From Helicobacter pullorum NCTC 12824 (GTDB lineage: Bacteria; Campylobacterota; Campylobacteria; Campylobacterales; Helicobacteraceae): a stretch of 64,000 bases of DNA. The translations under genes were made by a program, and so were the position numbers. The stretch's first letter is position 1. Every line of letters starts with the position of its first letter. The notes below the pieces were generated by a model. It searched no databases. It had not been told where the DNA came from and was given only the letters and a program-made list of their open reading frames with translations. Location: positions 1 to 64,000 of the forward strand of contig NZ_JAERIT010000005.1 of assembly GCF_017979475.1 (NCBI RefSeq), written 5' to 3'. This document shows positions 22,785 to 33,452 of the stretch, in pieces.

Positions 22785-25151
22785 TTATCTATTTAGTAAT
22801 TTTTCTGTGTCAATTTTAAAGTCAAAAAACTCTGAAATTATGCCAGAATTTCCGATGGTTGTAAATTGTGAAGCTGCGGCATTGTAGTTGTTTTCTTGTA
22901 GGTATAAAATTCCATTAGCGATTCTTGTTTCATAATTGGTTGGCGCTTCGAGTTTGGAGAGTTGCAAAAGTGTAGCGGCATTTTCTGTATGTCCTGCTCC
23001 AACCGCTGCAACTGCTGCTAAAAAGAGAGTTTGAGTGTCTTGCTCTTTAAAATCATCAATAAGGCTATTATAAAGCGTGAAAGATTTTTCGAATTCTTGT
23101 AAGTAGATATAAGTTAGGGCAAGTGCTTGAATCACGCCTCGTACATCTTTTTGCTCGGTAATTAGGCGATTGTCCAAATCCTTTTGCACATAGTGCAAAG
23201 AGCCGATGATATAGGCAATCTCAATATATATTTCTCTTACAACCGCTGCACCATAATAAATGGGTTCTTTATTGATTGAGGGGTTTTGATAATAGCTTTG
23301 TAGTTTCAAAGAAAGGCTTTTTGGGTCGTCTTTATAATTGAGAGCTAAGAGCTCTAAGAGATTGCTTAAAGGGTCATTTGGAAGTATGGATTTTAAGCTA
23401 CTAGCAGAGCTAATAAGTAGGCTTTGGTTTTGAAGTAGGATACTTTGGGTGAAGTTTAGCGCATAATAAATTGCAATATTGCTTTTTTGGGTTTCTAGGA
23501 ATTCTAGTGGCATAGGTGTGCCATTATGCACAAAATTAAGCAATGCGCGGATAAAATCTCTTTCTTCTTTGGTGCCTTTTAGATTGATAATTTCTTGGTT
23601 GATTTCGTTGTTTAATCGTGTAGAATCTCGGTATGTAAGCTGGGAAGTGATAAGTGCAAAAATGCCTGCTTGTAAATCTTGGGGATTGAGATGAAAAGCG
23701 CGGATAAAGTGCTGATAAGAATGGTCAAAATCTCCCATTTGTGCATAATTTAATCCTAAATTGTAGTGCAAAATAGAGTGATTAGGATAATCAGTAATTG
23801 CAGTGGTTAATAGTTTATTGGCATTTCGGATATTTCCATTAAGTGTTTCTAAAATAGCATTGGCGATATTTTTATTGACTTTGGAGATGGTTTGTCCTCG
23901 GAGTAGAATCTCTTTGGCTTCTTGGAGATTTTCAATGTGGATATTAATTCCACCTTCTTGAATGATATTGAAAGCTTCTTTTGCATCAAAAACTTTATAG
24001 GGAGCAAAATAAAAGAGAATTTTATAGGAATTAAGCTTTAAGCCATTGAAATTATCCCAAAAACGCTTTTGAGCAATATTGACATCAAAGAAATCTTTTT
24101 TGAGGGAAATTTTGATAGGATAGGGATTTTGATTGATTGATTCTTTGTCATTGGCGTATTTATTGAGGATTTTTGAAGCATCTGCAAATCTTGAAAGCTG
24201 AAGCTTCATAAGAAGTAATGCCATTTCTTTGTCTAATGAAGTTCCGAGTGCTTCTATGCTTTGTGTGATGAGGCTATGGGCTTTGGAGTAATCTCCAATT
24301 CTTGCATAAAGTAAGGCAAGGTTAAACCAAGTGTTTGGATTTTTGGAGTTTTTTTCGAGTATTTCTATTGCTTTGTAATCATCGTTGAAATAGGTGTATA
24401 AAGAAGAAAGTAAATAATTGTTTTGTTCTTGATAATAAGTAGAGCTTTGGTGCGTGAGTGGAGAGAAAGCCTCAAAGTAATTGCCTTTGTAATAATGTGT
24501 GAGTGCATAAAGATAAGAATAAAGCGGAAGATTCCCAGAATAGGGGAGATAAGTTTCTGCCAAATCTAAATAATATTTGTATTTTAAGGGTTGATTGAGA
24601 TAAAGGGAGCATACAGCAGCATTAAGAGAACTAATTACTCGATCCTCCCCCAAATCAATGGCTTTTTGAAAGGATTGCAAAGCATTTTCATAGGATTTTT
24701 CTTCCATTTGGGCAACCCCTAAATTATAGTTGGATAATCCTTCTGAATAGCTTGAAATTTTTTCGTATAAGTCTAATGCTTCTTTTTTGTTTCCGTTAGA
24801 ATATAAAAAATTAGCTTTTTTGAGCCAAGCTTCTAGGTTTTCAGCATTAGTAATAATATCTCCACCTCTTTGGATAGAAAACTTTGGTGGTAGGATTTTG
24901 GATTCTTGTTGTGTGTTGGTTGTAGGCTCTTGTGAGAGAAATTGTCCAAGTAAGAATATAAAGAAAATGATAAGAAAACCAAGTAACAAAGCAAGGGCAA
25001 TAGCTAGTTTTTTGCGTTCTTTAAAGAAAAGTTGAATCTTTTCAAATTTGCTAAGTTGCTTTGGTTTTTCTTCTTTTTTTAAAATGTCTTGTAAGATGTC
25101 AAAACCATCATCAAGGCGTATAATCTGCTTATCATCTTCTTGGAGAGCCAT
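22785..25151 (-). CDS. Membrane-anchored TPR protein, unknown function
   Basis: A 788-residue protein with an acidic cytoplasmic N-terminus, one membrane helix (about 49-72) and an extracytoplasmic region of tetratricopeptide-like repeats. Clear TPRs include SNYNLGVAQMEEKSYENAL and LHYNLGLNYAQMGDFDHSY. It is immediately downstream of serS, as is a large hypothetical protein in H. pylori. It probably scaffolds a periplasmic or envelope complex, but the partner is unknown. Confidence 0.85.
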   Translation of the reverse strand: MALQEDDKQIIRLDDGFDILQDILKKEEKPKQLSKFEKIQLFFKERKKLAIALALLLGFLIIFFIFLLGQFLSQEPTTNTQQESKILPPKFSIQRGGDIITNAENLEAWLKKANFLYSNGNKKEALDLYEKISSYSEGLSNYNLGVAQMEEKSYENALQSFQKAIDLGEDRVISSLNAAVCSLYLNQPLKYKYYLDLAETYLPYSGNLPLYSYLYALTHYYKGNYFEAFSPLTHQSSTYYQEQNNYLLSSLYTYFNDDYKAIEILEKNSKNPNTWFNLALLYARIGDYSKAHSLITQSIEALGTSLDKEMALLLMKLQLSRFADASKILNKYANDKESINQNPYPIKISLKKDFFDVNIAQKRFWDNFNGLKLNSYKILFYFAPYKVFDAKEAFNIIQEGGINIHIENLQEAKEILLRGQTISKVNKNIANAILETLNGNIRNANKLLTTAITDYPNHSILHYNLGLNYAQMGDFDHSYQHFIRAFHLNPQDLQAGIFALITSQLTYRDSTRLNNEINQEIINLKGTKEERDFIRALLNFVHNGTPMPLEFLETQKSNIAIYYALNFTQSILLQNQSLLISSASSLKSILPNDPLSNLLELLALNYKDDPKSLSLKLQSYYQNPSINKEPIYYGAAVVREIYIEIAYIIGSLHYVQKDLDNRLITEQKDVRGVIQALALTYIYLQEFEKSFTLYNSLIDDFKEQDTQTLFLAAVAAVGAGHTENAATLLQLSKLEAPTNYETRIANGILYLQENNYNAAASQFTTIGNSGIISEFFDFKIDTEKLLNR

Positions 25152-25155
25152 TTTG

Positions 25156-26538
<1,383 letters not shown>

Positions 26539-26551
26539 TCAAAAATGGTGG

Positions 26552-26557
26552 TATAAT
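26552..26557 (+). promoter_or_regulatory. -10 box of the 72-residue membrane protein
   Basis: A consensus TATAAT lies about 43 bp before the TTG start at 26601 in the gap divergent from serS. Confidence 0.45.
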
Positions 26558-26600
26558 TTTGAATTATTTAGCAATAACATTGAAATATAAGGAATGAAAG

Positions 26601-26819
26601 TTGGGAAGTGTGGGAAGTTTTGCGTTGGTTTTTGGGATTATTATAGCCATTTCTTTGTTGATTGTTCTTGCGACAATTATTTCTGTGATGAGAAGTGGCA
26701 ATAAATTAACTTCTTTTGAGAAAAAGATTCTAGTATTTGTGGCAATGGCACTTTGTTTTTTTGTGATTGTTTTGTATATTGCCTCGAATTTTTCACTCTT
26801 TTTAGCTTGGATTTCTTAG
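26601..26819 (+). CDS. Two-helix small membrane protein, unknown
   Basis: A 72-residue protein with two hydrophobic helices (about 7-29 and 43-68) joined by a short basic loop (RSGNKLTSFEKK). The start is TTG after AAGGAATGAAAG. It has its own TATAAT promoter and overlaps the end of the convergent MATE gene by 4 bp. The family is not recognised. Confidence 0.7.
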   Translation: MGSVGSFALVFGIIIAISLLIVLATIISVMRSGNKLTSFEKKILVFVAMALCFFVIVLYIASNFSLFLAWIS

Positions 26820-28174
26820 ATTTTGTGTTTTCTCCAAATTCCCATTTGAAAAATTTTCCAATATACAAAAGCACGCAAAAAAGTCTCTAAACAGATACAA
26901 ATATAAATATAAATAATGGGGTAACCAAGTTTTGCAAAAAAATAGCAAGGAATTACCCGAAGCCCCCAAATCATAATAGAATTAACAATCAGTGTAATTT
27001 TGGTGATTCCAGCACCTCTTAAAGCCCCATCTAAAATACAAATAAATGCAAAAGCAATTTGTGAGATACCAATGGGGATAAGGTATTTTGCACTAGCAAT
27101 TATAGTTTGTGAATCTTTGCTAAAAAAGCTTGAAAGAAAAGGAGCAAAAGCACTCATAATAAAGCCAACAATCCCCATAAAAATACCGCCAAGCAAGAGA
27201 GTATTTAAGGTGCTATATCTTGCTTCAAGTGGTTTTTTAGCACCCAGATTTTGCCCCATTAAAGCCATTGCAGCAATCATAAATCCAAATCCCGGCATAA
27301 ATGCAAAACCTTCAATTCTTGTGGCAATTTGATAGCCTGCTAAATCATAAGTGCCATAAAGGGCTATAAATTTGGTCATTAAAATAATGGAAAAAAGAGT
27401 AAAAAGCCTCTCGCAGCCTGAAGGGATTCCTACCATAAAAGCACGCTTGATATAATTGAAATTAATTTTGCCTTTAAGCGAAATGGGAGATTTTTTGTAA
27501 AGCAAAAGGCACAAGAATAATGCTAGAGTTTCTGCAAAATTGACAATAAGTGTCGCAATAGCAGCACCAATGATTTCAAAACTTGGAATAAAGAAAAAAC
27601 CAAAGATAAAAATATATTTTAAAGCGGGATTAAAAAGAGTAATGAATATTTTTATAAAAAAAGGGATTTTTGTAGCCCCAGCGGCAGAAAATGCAGAAAT
27701 GCTAACTTGTTTTATCAAAAGCAAAGGGATAGAAAAAAGTGTAATCGCCAAGTAAGAATGACCTATTTGTCTTGCTTCATCTGAGATTCCAACCCAGCTA
27801 AAAAAATAATCAAATCCCAAAAAAGCTAAAATTAACAAAGGAATAGAAAAACAAAAAGCTGCAAAAGTAAGACTCAAAACAACTTCATCGGCACTTTTTC
27901 TATCCTTAGCACCCAAAAAGCGAGAAACCAACGCGCTATTCCCTACAAATATAATTGTGGTAAAAGCAAAGAATAGCATAATATAATTAAGGCTAATGCC
28001 AACAGCCACAATCGCATTTGCCCCAAAAACTCCAATAAACATTAAATCGATGGATAGATTAATAATATCTAAAAGCGAGTTTAAACCAGAGGGGATTGCA
28101 ATATTTAAGATTTTTCTACTTCTTTCTTTGGAGTAGAATTTTAAACAATTAAGCACGCGCAACAAGCCTAGCAA
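26816..28174 (-). CDS. MATE family multidrug/cation antiporter
   Basis: A 452-residue, 12-helix inner-membrane efflux protein. The N-terminal IAIPSGLNSLLDIINLSIDL and the mirrored C-terminal half (GIPSGCERLFTLFSIILM) give the internal two-fold repeat of the MATE fold. It exports cationic drugs or metabolites using Na+ or H+. It is the last gene of the minus-strand operon and overlaps the methyltransferase gene by 26 bp. Confidence 0.9.
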   Translation of the reverse strand: MLGLLRVLNCLKFYSKERSRKILNIAIPSGLNSLLDIINLSIDLMFIGVFGANAIVAVGISLNYIMLFFAFTTIIFVGNSALVSRFLGAKDRKSADEVVLSLTFAAFCFSIPLLILAFLGFDYFFSWVGISDEARQIGHSYLAITLFSIPLLLIKQVSISAFSAAGATKIPFFIKIFITLFNPALKYIFIFGFFFIPSFEIIGAAIATLIVNFAETLALFLCLLLYKKSPISLKGKINFNYIKRAFMVGIPSGCERLFTLFSIILMTKFIALYGTYDLAGYQIATRIEGFAFMPGFGFMIAAMALMGQNLGAKKPLEARYSTLNTLLLGGIFMGIVGFIMSAFAPFLSSFFSKDSQTIIASAKYLIPIGISQIAFAFICILDGALRGAGITKITLIVNSIMIWGLRVIPCYFFAKLGYPIIYIYICICLETFLRAFVYWKIFQMGIWRKHKI

Positions 28175-28712
28175 CTAATGCCAAAGAAGAATCTTTATTG
28201 TTTCTTTGGATAAGTTTTTCTTGATAAAAGAGTATTTCTAAATCCAAAAATGATTTTAATAATTCATTTTTGCGTAATAAATGGGAAGAATCTTTTGCAA
28301 AAGCATTGAATGCCTCATTATCGCTTTTGATGAATGTTTCAAAGATTAAAAGTCCGCCCTTTTTTAAACCCTCAATCATAAAAGGAAATAATCTACGCTC
28401 CAAAAAAAAGCTATTGCAGATTAAATTATAAGTGTGTGGAGGAATTTTGAAGGTGTCTAAATCCTCACAAATGGGATTAATATCAATCTCATTTTGTAGT
28501 TTAGAAATTGCATAAGAGGAAATATCAACACTATCTACCACAAAGCCATTGTCTCGCATAAATTTTGAATTTCTTCCCATTCCGCACGCAATATCCAAGG
28601 CTCTCCCTTTTGGCGCTAGATGAATATTTTCTGTCAATAATTGTAAGGGATTATCTAGGAGTGGATTAATCTTGTGTTGTAAATCCCATTTTTCTTTATC
28701 TTTAATCATCAA
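28149..28712 (-). CDS. Class I SAM-dependent methyltransferase (TehB-like)
   Basis: A 187-residue methyltransferase with the SAM motif LDIACGMGRNSKFM and acidic post-motif VDSVDISSYAIS. The N-terminal EKWDLQHK and overall size resemble the TehB/tellurite-resistance methyltransferase group. The substrate cannot be inferred. It is overlapped on both sides (aguB upstream, MATE downstream), so it belongs to the operon. Confidence 0.8.
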   Translation of the reverse strand: MMIKDKEKWDLQHKINPLLDNPLQLLTENIHLAPKGRALDIACGMGRNSKFMRDNGFVVDSVDISSYAISKLQNEIDINPICEDLDTFKIPPHTYNLICNSFFLERRLFPFMIEGLKKGGLLIFETFIKSDNEAFNAFAKDSSHLLRKNELLKSFLDLEILFYQEKLIQRNNKDSSLALVARLVARA

Positions 28713-29583
28713 ATCGCTTCAAAATACTTTGATAAGAATCAATACGCCTATCACGCAAGAATGGCCAAATCCTTCTGACTTCTTCAGTGCGTTTTTTATC
28801 CCATTCAAAATAAATAATTTCCTCATTTTCTACACTGCCAAGTGCTAGAATCTCACCTTGAGCACCAAAGGCAAAGCTAGAACCCCAAAAGCGAATTCCC
28901 GCCAAAACCTCACTAGAATCTTTTTCAAAACCAACGCGATTAATTGCTGCTACAGGGATTCCATTTGCTATGGCATGTCCTCTTTGGATTGCTATCCAAG
29001 CTTCTCTTTGACGCTCTTTTTCATCTTTTGAATCTTCATCAAACCAACCAATGGCGGTGGGATAAATAAGAATTTCTGCCCCTCTTAATGCCATAATCCT
29101 TGCTGCTTCAGGATACCATTGATCCCAACAAACCAAGATTCCAAGTTTCCCAAGGCTAGTTTGAATGGGGGTAAAATCTAAATCGCCCGGTGTAAAATAG
29201 AATTTTTCATAAAATCCGGGATCATCAGGAATGTGCATTTTGCGGTATTTACCGGCAATTTCTCCATTTTTTTCAAAAACAACTACGGTATTGTGATAAA
29301 GTCCGCTTGTGCGTTTTTCAAAAAGTGAGGTTACAAGGACAATATTATTGTTTTTGGCAATCTCGCTAAAATACTCACAATCTTTTTGAAAACTTAAAGC
29401 ATAATCAAAAAAATCTACATTTTCACTTTGACAAAAATATTCTGTGGTGTGCAGCTCTTGTAGCAACACAAGATTCGCACCATTTTGTGCAGCTTCTTTT
29501 ATCATTTTTGCACTTGCTTGCATCGTTGCAGCTTTTGTGCCTTTGAAAGCTTGTTGTATGAGTGCTACTTTGATAGGTTGCAT
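28702..29583 (-). CDS. aguB: N-carbamoylputrescine amidase (carbon-nitrogen hydrolase)
   Basis: Hydrolyses N-carbamoylputrescine to putrescine, CO2 and ammonia. The 293-residue nitrilase-fold enzyme has all three catalytic residues: Glu43 in LLQELHTTEYF, Lys115 in KYRKMHIPDDPG and Cys152 in LVCWDQWYPEAAR. The FYEKFYFTPGD stretch is typical of this subgroup. No agmatine deiminase is present in the window, so the upstream step is encoded elsewhere. Its ATG directly abuts the stop of the acidic gene (TAAATG). Confidence 0.9.
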   Translation of the reverse strand: MQPIKVALIQQAFKGTKAATMQASAKMIKEAAQNGANLVLLQELHTTEYFCQSENVDFFDYALSFQKDCEYFSEIAKNNNIVLVTSLFEKRTSGLYHNTVVVFEKNGEIAGKYRKMHIPDDPGFYEKFYFTPGDLDFTPIQTSLGKLGILVCWDQWYPEAARIMALRGAEILIYPTAIGWFDEDSKDEKERQREAWIAIQRGHAIANGIPVAAINRVGFEKDSSEVLAGIRFWGSSFAFGAQGEILALGSVENEEIIYFEWDKKRTEEVRRIWPFLRDRRIDSYQSILKRFDD

Positions 29584-29745
29584 TTAGTAATCCTCATCGC
29601 TTTCATAGTCATCATCACTGTTTTCATAGTCATCATCGTCATAATTATATTTATCGCTATCTTCATAGCGTGAATCATAGCCATCATACTCTTCTTCTTC
29701 AAATTCTTCGCATTCATCTTCATAAGATTTTGTTAGTATTTGCAT
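29584..29745 (-). CDS. Extremely acidic, Tyr-rich 53-residue protein
   Basis: This short frame is easily missed. It begins at an ATG with a strong ribosome-binding site (AAAGGAGTAAAA) and its TAA directly abuts the aguB ATG. The 53 residues contain 14 Asp, 12 Glu and 9 Tyr; only the first seven residues (MQILTKS) are not acidic or aromatic in character, and the tail reads DDDDYENSDDDYESDEDY. It must be disordered, and may be a metal or polycation binder or a nucleic-acid mimic (inference). It lies 2 bp from tcdA inside the operon. Confidence 0.8.
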   Translation of the reverse strand: MQILTKSYEDECEEFEEEEYDGYDSRYEDSDKYNYDDDDYENSDDDYESDEDY

Positions 29746-29747
29746 TT

Positions 29748-30428
29748 TTACTCCTTTTGTAAAATAATTGAAATAGCTTCGCTTGCAAGACGCAAACCAA
29801 AGCTCCCAGTAACTCCGCTAAAACTCCCTAGTTCTTTGCATTTTGGAATTTCTGGGCTAAAGACTGCCAAAAAATCTCCCTTGAAACCTTGTTTTTTAAG
29901 CCCTTCACGGAATTTTCTAGCAAACTTATCCCCATAAGTTTTCCAAATGCTTGCACTTTGGATTTGTGAGGGGTCGAGTTTTTTGGCACTTCCTGTGGAA
30001 GAAAGTAAAATAGGATAATTGTTTTGTTTTTTGGTGTGATTAGCAATCTTTAGTGCAAGGGCGATTTTTGCATCAATATCATCAATTGCATCAATAACAA
30101 TATCAAAAGAGCTAAAATCAAAATCATTCAAAAAATCTTTTGTAATTTTGGTTTCTATGGCTTCTATATTTGGATATTTTTTGGACAGCACTTGCACCTT
30201 TTTTTGTCCCAATCCCTCAAAAGAGCCAATTTGTCGATTCTGATTAGTTTCATCAAAACTATCATAATCAATAATGCAGATTCTTCCAATTCCTGTGCGA
30301 TAGAGACAATCCAAGGCAAATCCGCCTACACCGCCTACACCCAATAAAAGCACATTAGCCTTTTGGAGTTTTTTAAAACCTTCTTCTTTGAAGAGTAGAA
30401 GTGTCCTAGCAAAGCGTTTATCACTCAT
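29748..30428 (-). CDS. tcdA: tRNA threonylcarbamoyladenosine dehydratase-type E1-like protein (TcdA)
   Basis: A ThiF/E1-fold enzyme that in E. coli cyclises t6A37 of tRNA in an ATP-dependent reaction. The 226 residues carry the nucleotide loop LLGVGGVGG, the NRQIGSFEGLGQKKV segment and the TcdA-like ending GSFSGVTGSFGLRLASEA. It lacks the zinc cysteines of MoeB/ThiF, which favours TcdA. The ATG overlaps the surE stop (ATGA). Confidence 0.85.
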   Translation of the reverse strand: MSDKRFARTLLLFKEEGFKKLQKANVLLLGVGGVGGFALDCLYRTGIGRICIIDYDSFDETNQNRQIGSFEGLGQKKVQVLSKKYPNIEAIETKITKDFLNDFDFSSFDIVIDAIDDIDAKIALALKIANHTKKQNNYPILLSSTGSAKKLDPSQIQSASIWKTYGDKFARKFREGLKKQGFKGDFLAVFSPEIPKCKELGSFSGVTGSFGLRLASEAISIILQKE

Positions 30429-31207
30429 TGTAAAATCCAATTTTGTAAGTTTTCTAGGCGATTTCTAGCGGTAAAATCTAAGCTAATGGGTGTGATGGAG
30501 ACAAAATTATTCATAATAGCATTGAAATCTGAGGTTTCTCCATTGTTGCGTTCTTCCCAATTTAGGGGGTGGAGACCAAGCCAATAATATTCTTCTCCAC
30601 GCGGATTTCTATGCAAATGTGCATCATTTCCATAAACTCTAATGCCAAGTTCTGTAATTTTAATGCCATTGCATTGTTCTTTTGGAATTTGTGGGATATT
30701 GACATTGAGGAATTCACGCTCACCAAGAGGAAATCCCTTATCTAAGACTTTTTTTGCTAAATGATAAATTGTATCTTTGGCAAGGGAAAAATCAAATCCA
30801 AAATAATCCTTATCTTGCAAAACTTGTGAAATAGCAATAGAAGGGATTCCATGCAAAACGCCCTCCATTGCAGCACTTGCTGTGCCTGAATAGCTGACAT
30901 CTTCCCCCATATTAGAGCCGATATTAATGCCACTTACTATTAAATCTGGTTTGAAGTTTTCTTCATAAAGGGCATGGAGTGAAAGATAAATGCAATCAGT
31001 GGGACTACCATCATCTAATTTATAAAAATCATCATCAAGCTTGATGAATCTAAGAGGGCGTGTAAGTGTCATGCCATGCCCACAAGCAGATTTTTCATTA
31101 GCAGGAGCAACAATGACAATATGCCCCAAAGGCATTAAAGCTTCTTTGAGTGCTAAAAGCCCGGGAGATTGATATCCATCATCATTAGTTATCAAGATTC
31201 TTTTCAT
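30425..31207 (-). CDS. surE: 5'/3'-nucleotidase SurE
   Basis: Metal-dependent nucleoside monophosphatase associated with stationary-phase survival. The 260 residues carry the metal-site motif ILITNDDGYQSPG at the N-terminus and SGINIGSNMGEDVSYSGT for the active-site loop. As in H. pylori, it is adjacent to the prenyl synthase gene. Gap to ispA is 9 bp. Confidence 0.94.
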   Translation of the reverse strand: MKRILITNDDGYQSPGLLALKEALMPLGHIVIVAPANEKSACGHGMTLTRPLRFIKLDDDFYKLDDGSPTDCIYLSLHALYEENFKPDLIVSGINIGSNMGEDVSYSGTASAAMEGVLHGIPSIAISQVLQDKDYFGFDFSLAKDTIYHLAKKVLDKGFPLGEREFLNVNIPQIPKEQCNGIKITELGIRVYGNDAHLHRNPRGEEYYWLGLHPLNWEERNNGETSDFNAIMNNFVSITPISLDFTARNRLENLQNWILQ

Positions 31208-31216
31208 TGGATTGCC

Positions 31217-32083
31217 TTAGAAAGTGAAATATTTACTCAAAAGAATTTCTAAATTTCGTTGAGCTTTTGGGGTTAGGGAATGGAGCTGTTTTTGGATGGA
31301 AATTTGAAGTTTTTTGGCTTCAATTTGAGCGGATTTTAGACCCAAAAGATTAACATAACTATTTTTTTGCAAATCATTGTGTGTAGTTTTCCCTGCTTCT
31401 TTGGAGCTTTGTGTGGCATCAATAATATCATCACGAATTTGGAAAAATAGTCCCAAATCCAATCCTATTTTATAAAGTGTTTTACAAGTTGTTTTATCGC
31501 ATTTAGCAATAATACCGCCCATTTGCAAGGAAGCGGCAATAAGTTTGGCGGTTTTGTTTAAATGGATTGTGCGTAAATCTTTTAGGGGTAAAGTTTGTTT
31601 TTCAAAATAGCAATCTAAAGCTTGCCCTAAAACCATTCCATAAATTCCGCCATTATAGCTTAGAAGCTTAATGAGTTTGTTTTTGATTTTTGGTTTAAGT
31701 TTGGAAGTGGCAATACAATAAAAACTATGTGTATTTAAAGCATCTCCAATCAAAATTGCTCCACATTCATCGTATTTGCAATGTAATGTTTGCGCTCCTC
31801 TTCTTAAGTCCGCATTATCCATCGCAGGAAGATCATCATGGATTAGTGAGTAGGTGTGTAAAATCTCTAATGCAAGTGCGCTAGAAAATGCTTTTTGAAT
31901 AGATTTTGGCTTGTAAGCATCAACTATGCTTAAAAGTAATTTTGGACGGAATCGTTTCCCGCCATTTTCAACCATTTCCCATAAGGCTTTTTCAAAATAA
32001 GGATGAAAACTAGGCACTTTTGGTGCTTGTGAAATGAGGTAGGTTTCAAATTCACCAAAAATAGATTGTAGGTTTTTCCTCAT
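31217..32083 (-). CDS. ispA: Polyprenyl (farnesyl/geranyl) diphosphate synthase
   Basis: Elongates allylic diphosphates with IPP; probably makes FPP for undecaprenyl phosphate and quinone side chains. The 288 residues have both aspartate-rich motifs: HDDLPAMDNADLRR (first, DDxxxxD type) and FQIRDDIID (second). The length and short-chain features fit IspA rather than an octaprenyl synthase. It overlaps the PDZ gene by 32 bp. Confidence 0.9.
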   Translation of the reverse strand: MRKNLQSIFGEFETYLISQAPKVPSFHPYFEKALWEMVENGGKRFRPKLLLSIVDAYKPKSIQKAFSSALALEILHTYSLIHDDLPAMDNADLRRGAQTLHCKYDECGAILIGDALNTHSFYCIATSKLKPKIKNKLIKLLSYNGGIYGMVLGQALDCYFEKQTLPLKDLRTIHLNKTAKLIAASLQMGGIIAKCDKTTCKTLYKIGLDLGLFFQIRDDIIDATQSSKEAGKTTHNDLQKNSYVNLLGLKSAQIEAKKLQISIQKQLHSLTPKAQRNLEILLSKYFTF

Positions 32084-33140
32084 TGCTTGCCTTTTGTTGA
32101 TTTACTTCAATGAAAAATTGAAAATCTTTGCGTGAAATTAACCATTTTTGTCGCATATTAGTATAATCCCCCAAAAAGCGGATAATAGCATTATATCCGT
32201 AGGGGACATTATTTTGGTTGATTTTTAAAACTTTATCGCCAACTTGCAATAATTCAAAGCCATTTTTGGCATTAGGAGAGACAGAAGTAATGGTAAAATC
32301 ATCAGAGATTTCAATTCCTATACGCCATAAAAAATCCTCTTTTAATAGCATTCCCCCATGTCTTTTATCAACCTTTACAGAAATATTATGAATAATTCCA
32401 TCGCGTTGTATTCTAACTGGAATGGTAGAGCCTTCTTTTAAATCAAATACTACGCGGTTAAATTGACTGACATTAGGGATAGCTTCTCCATTAACCATCA
32501 TTATAATATCGCCATATTTAAATGGATTGTTTTCAAAAAACGGATCAATGAGGCTAACTTCCACTTTATCTTCTTGATTTTGGATTACTCTAATGCCAAT
32601 ATCTCCGTAATAAATGGGATTGTTAATGAATCTATCCAGATATTTTTTGTCAATAAATTGATTATTGCCTATACCAATCCCATAGATGTGTTCGCAGATA
32701 GTGCTAATAAGACTATTTGGAAAGGTGGGTGTATTAAGAGAAGCAAAGTCAATAGGGCTTTGCATTTGATTTTTTATTTTCCCACTCACGCTTTTTGTGG
32801 GGGTAATACTTGCAATCTCATCTTCTAGCATTTTGCTATCAATTTGTTTTAGAGTTATAGGGGTGAGGTTGGTTTTTGATTCTAATAAATACATACCCAC
32901 AAAGGGATCATGTTTGAGGATTTTATAGCCCTTTGGGGGATTTTTGGGAGAATAAAAAAACAAAATACTTTTTGATGGGCTAGAATCTTTTTGTAAAGAT
33001 TGTATGGCTATTCCATAGCTTTGCCCGATTTTTTCCATAGAAAGTGCGGCTTTATTTTGACAAGCAGTGAAATCATAAGCAAAAGTAGAAATTTCAATAA
33101 AGAAAAAAATAAAAAATATTCTAAGAATTTTGTGCTTCAT
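32052..33140 (-). CDS. Exported PDZ-domain protein (DUF7488-like)
   Basis: A 362-residue protein with a signal sequence (1-21) and two PDZ-like segments, one around NPFKYGDIIMMVNGEAIPNV and another around VGDKVLKINQNNVPYGYNAI. There is no serine-protease triad, so it is not a DegP/HtrA enzyme. A periplasmic adaptor or chaperone-type role is likely. It sits between ybaB and ispA; I do not know a characterised homologue. Confidence 0.8.
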   Translation of the reverse strand: MKHKILRIFFIFFFIEISTFAYDFTACQNKAALSMEKIGQSYGIAIQSLQKDSSPSKSILFFYSPKNPPKGYKILKHDPFVGMYLLESKTNLTPITLKQIDSKMLEDEIASITPTKSVSGKIKNQMQSPIDFASLNTPTFPNSLISTICEHIYGIGIGNNQFIDKKYLDRFINNPIYYGDIGIRVIQNQEDKVEVSLIDPFFENNPFKYGDIIMMVNGEAIPNVSQFNRVVFDLKEGSTIPVRIQRDGIIHNISVKVDKRHGGMLLKEDFLWRIGIEISDDFTITSVSPNAKNGFELLQVGDKVLKINQNNVPYGYNAIIRFLGDYTNMRQKWLISRKDFQFFIEVNQQKASNEEKPTIYFW

Positions 33141-33143
33141 TAT

Positions 33144-33452
33144 CTAGCCTTTGAAGGGAAAATTGCCGATATTTCCAAGCATACCCATTGCCATATTTTT
33201 GCGATTAGTTTCCACACTTTTATAAACATCATTGATAGCACTTATTAGCAAAATTTGTAGAGATTCTTTGTCTTCTAGCAATGAATCGTCAATGCTAATA
33301 TCGATGATTTCCCCTTCACCATTTGCACTTACATTGATTAAGCCTCCGCCACTTTTTGCACTAAAAGTTAGATTTTTATTTTCTTCTTGTGCATTTTTAA
33401 AATTTTCTTGTAATGTTTCTAGTGTTTTTGCTAAATCTTGCGGGTTAAACAT
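33144..33452 (-). CDS. ybaB: YbaB/EbfC nucleoid-associated protein
   Basis: A 102-residue DNA-binding protein of the YbaB/EbfC family, with the N-terminal helix ([18 protein letters not shown]) and strand segment [18 protein letters not shown]. It probably acts as a dimer binding DNA non-specifically. It overlaps panD by 8 bp, an adjacency also known in H. pylori. Confidence 0.9.
   Translation of the reverse strand: MFNPQDLAKTLETLQENFKNAQEENKNLTFSAKSGGGLINVSANGEGEIIDISIDDSLLEDKESLQILLISAINDVYKSVETNRKNMAMGMLGNIGNFPFKG

Noticed and set aside
29485-29673. Hydrophobic Ile/Val-rich frame on the plus strand
   Set aside because: It is the antisense shadow of the acidic GAT/GAA codons of the 53-residue gene and aguB.
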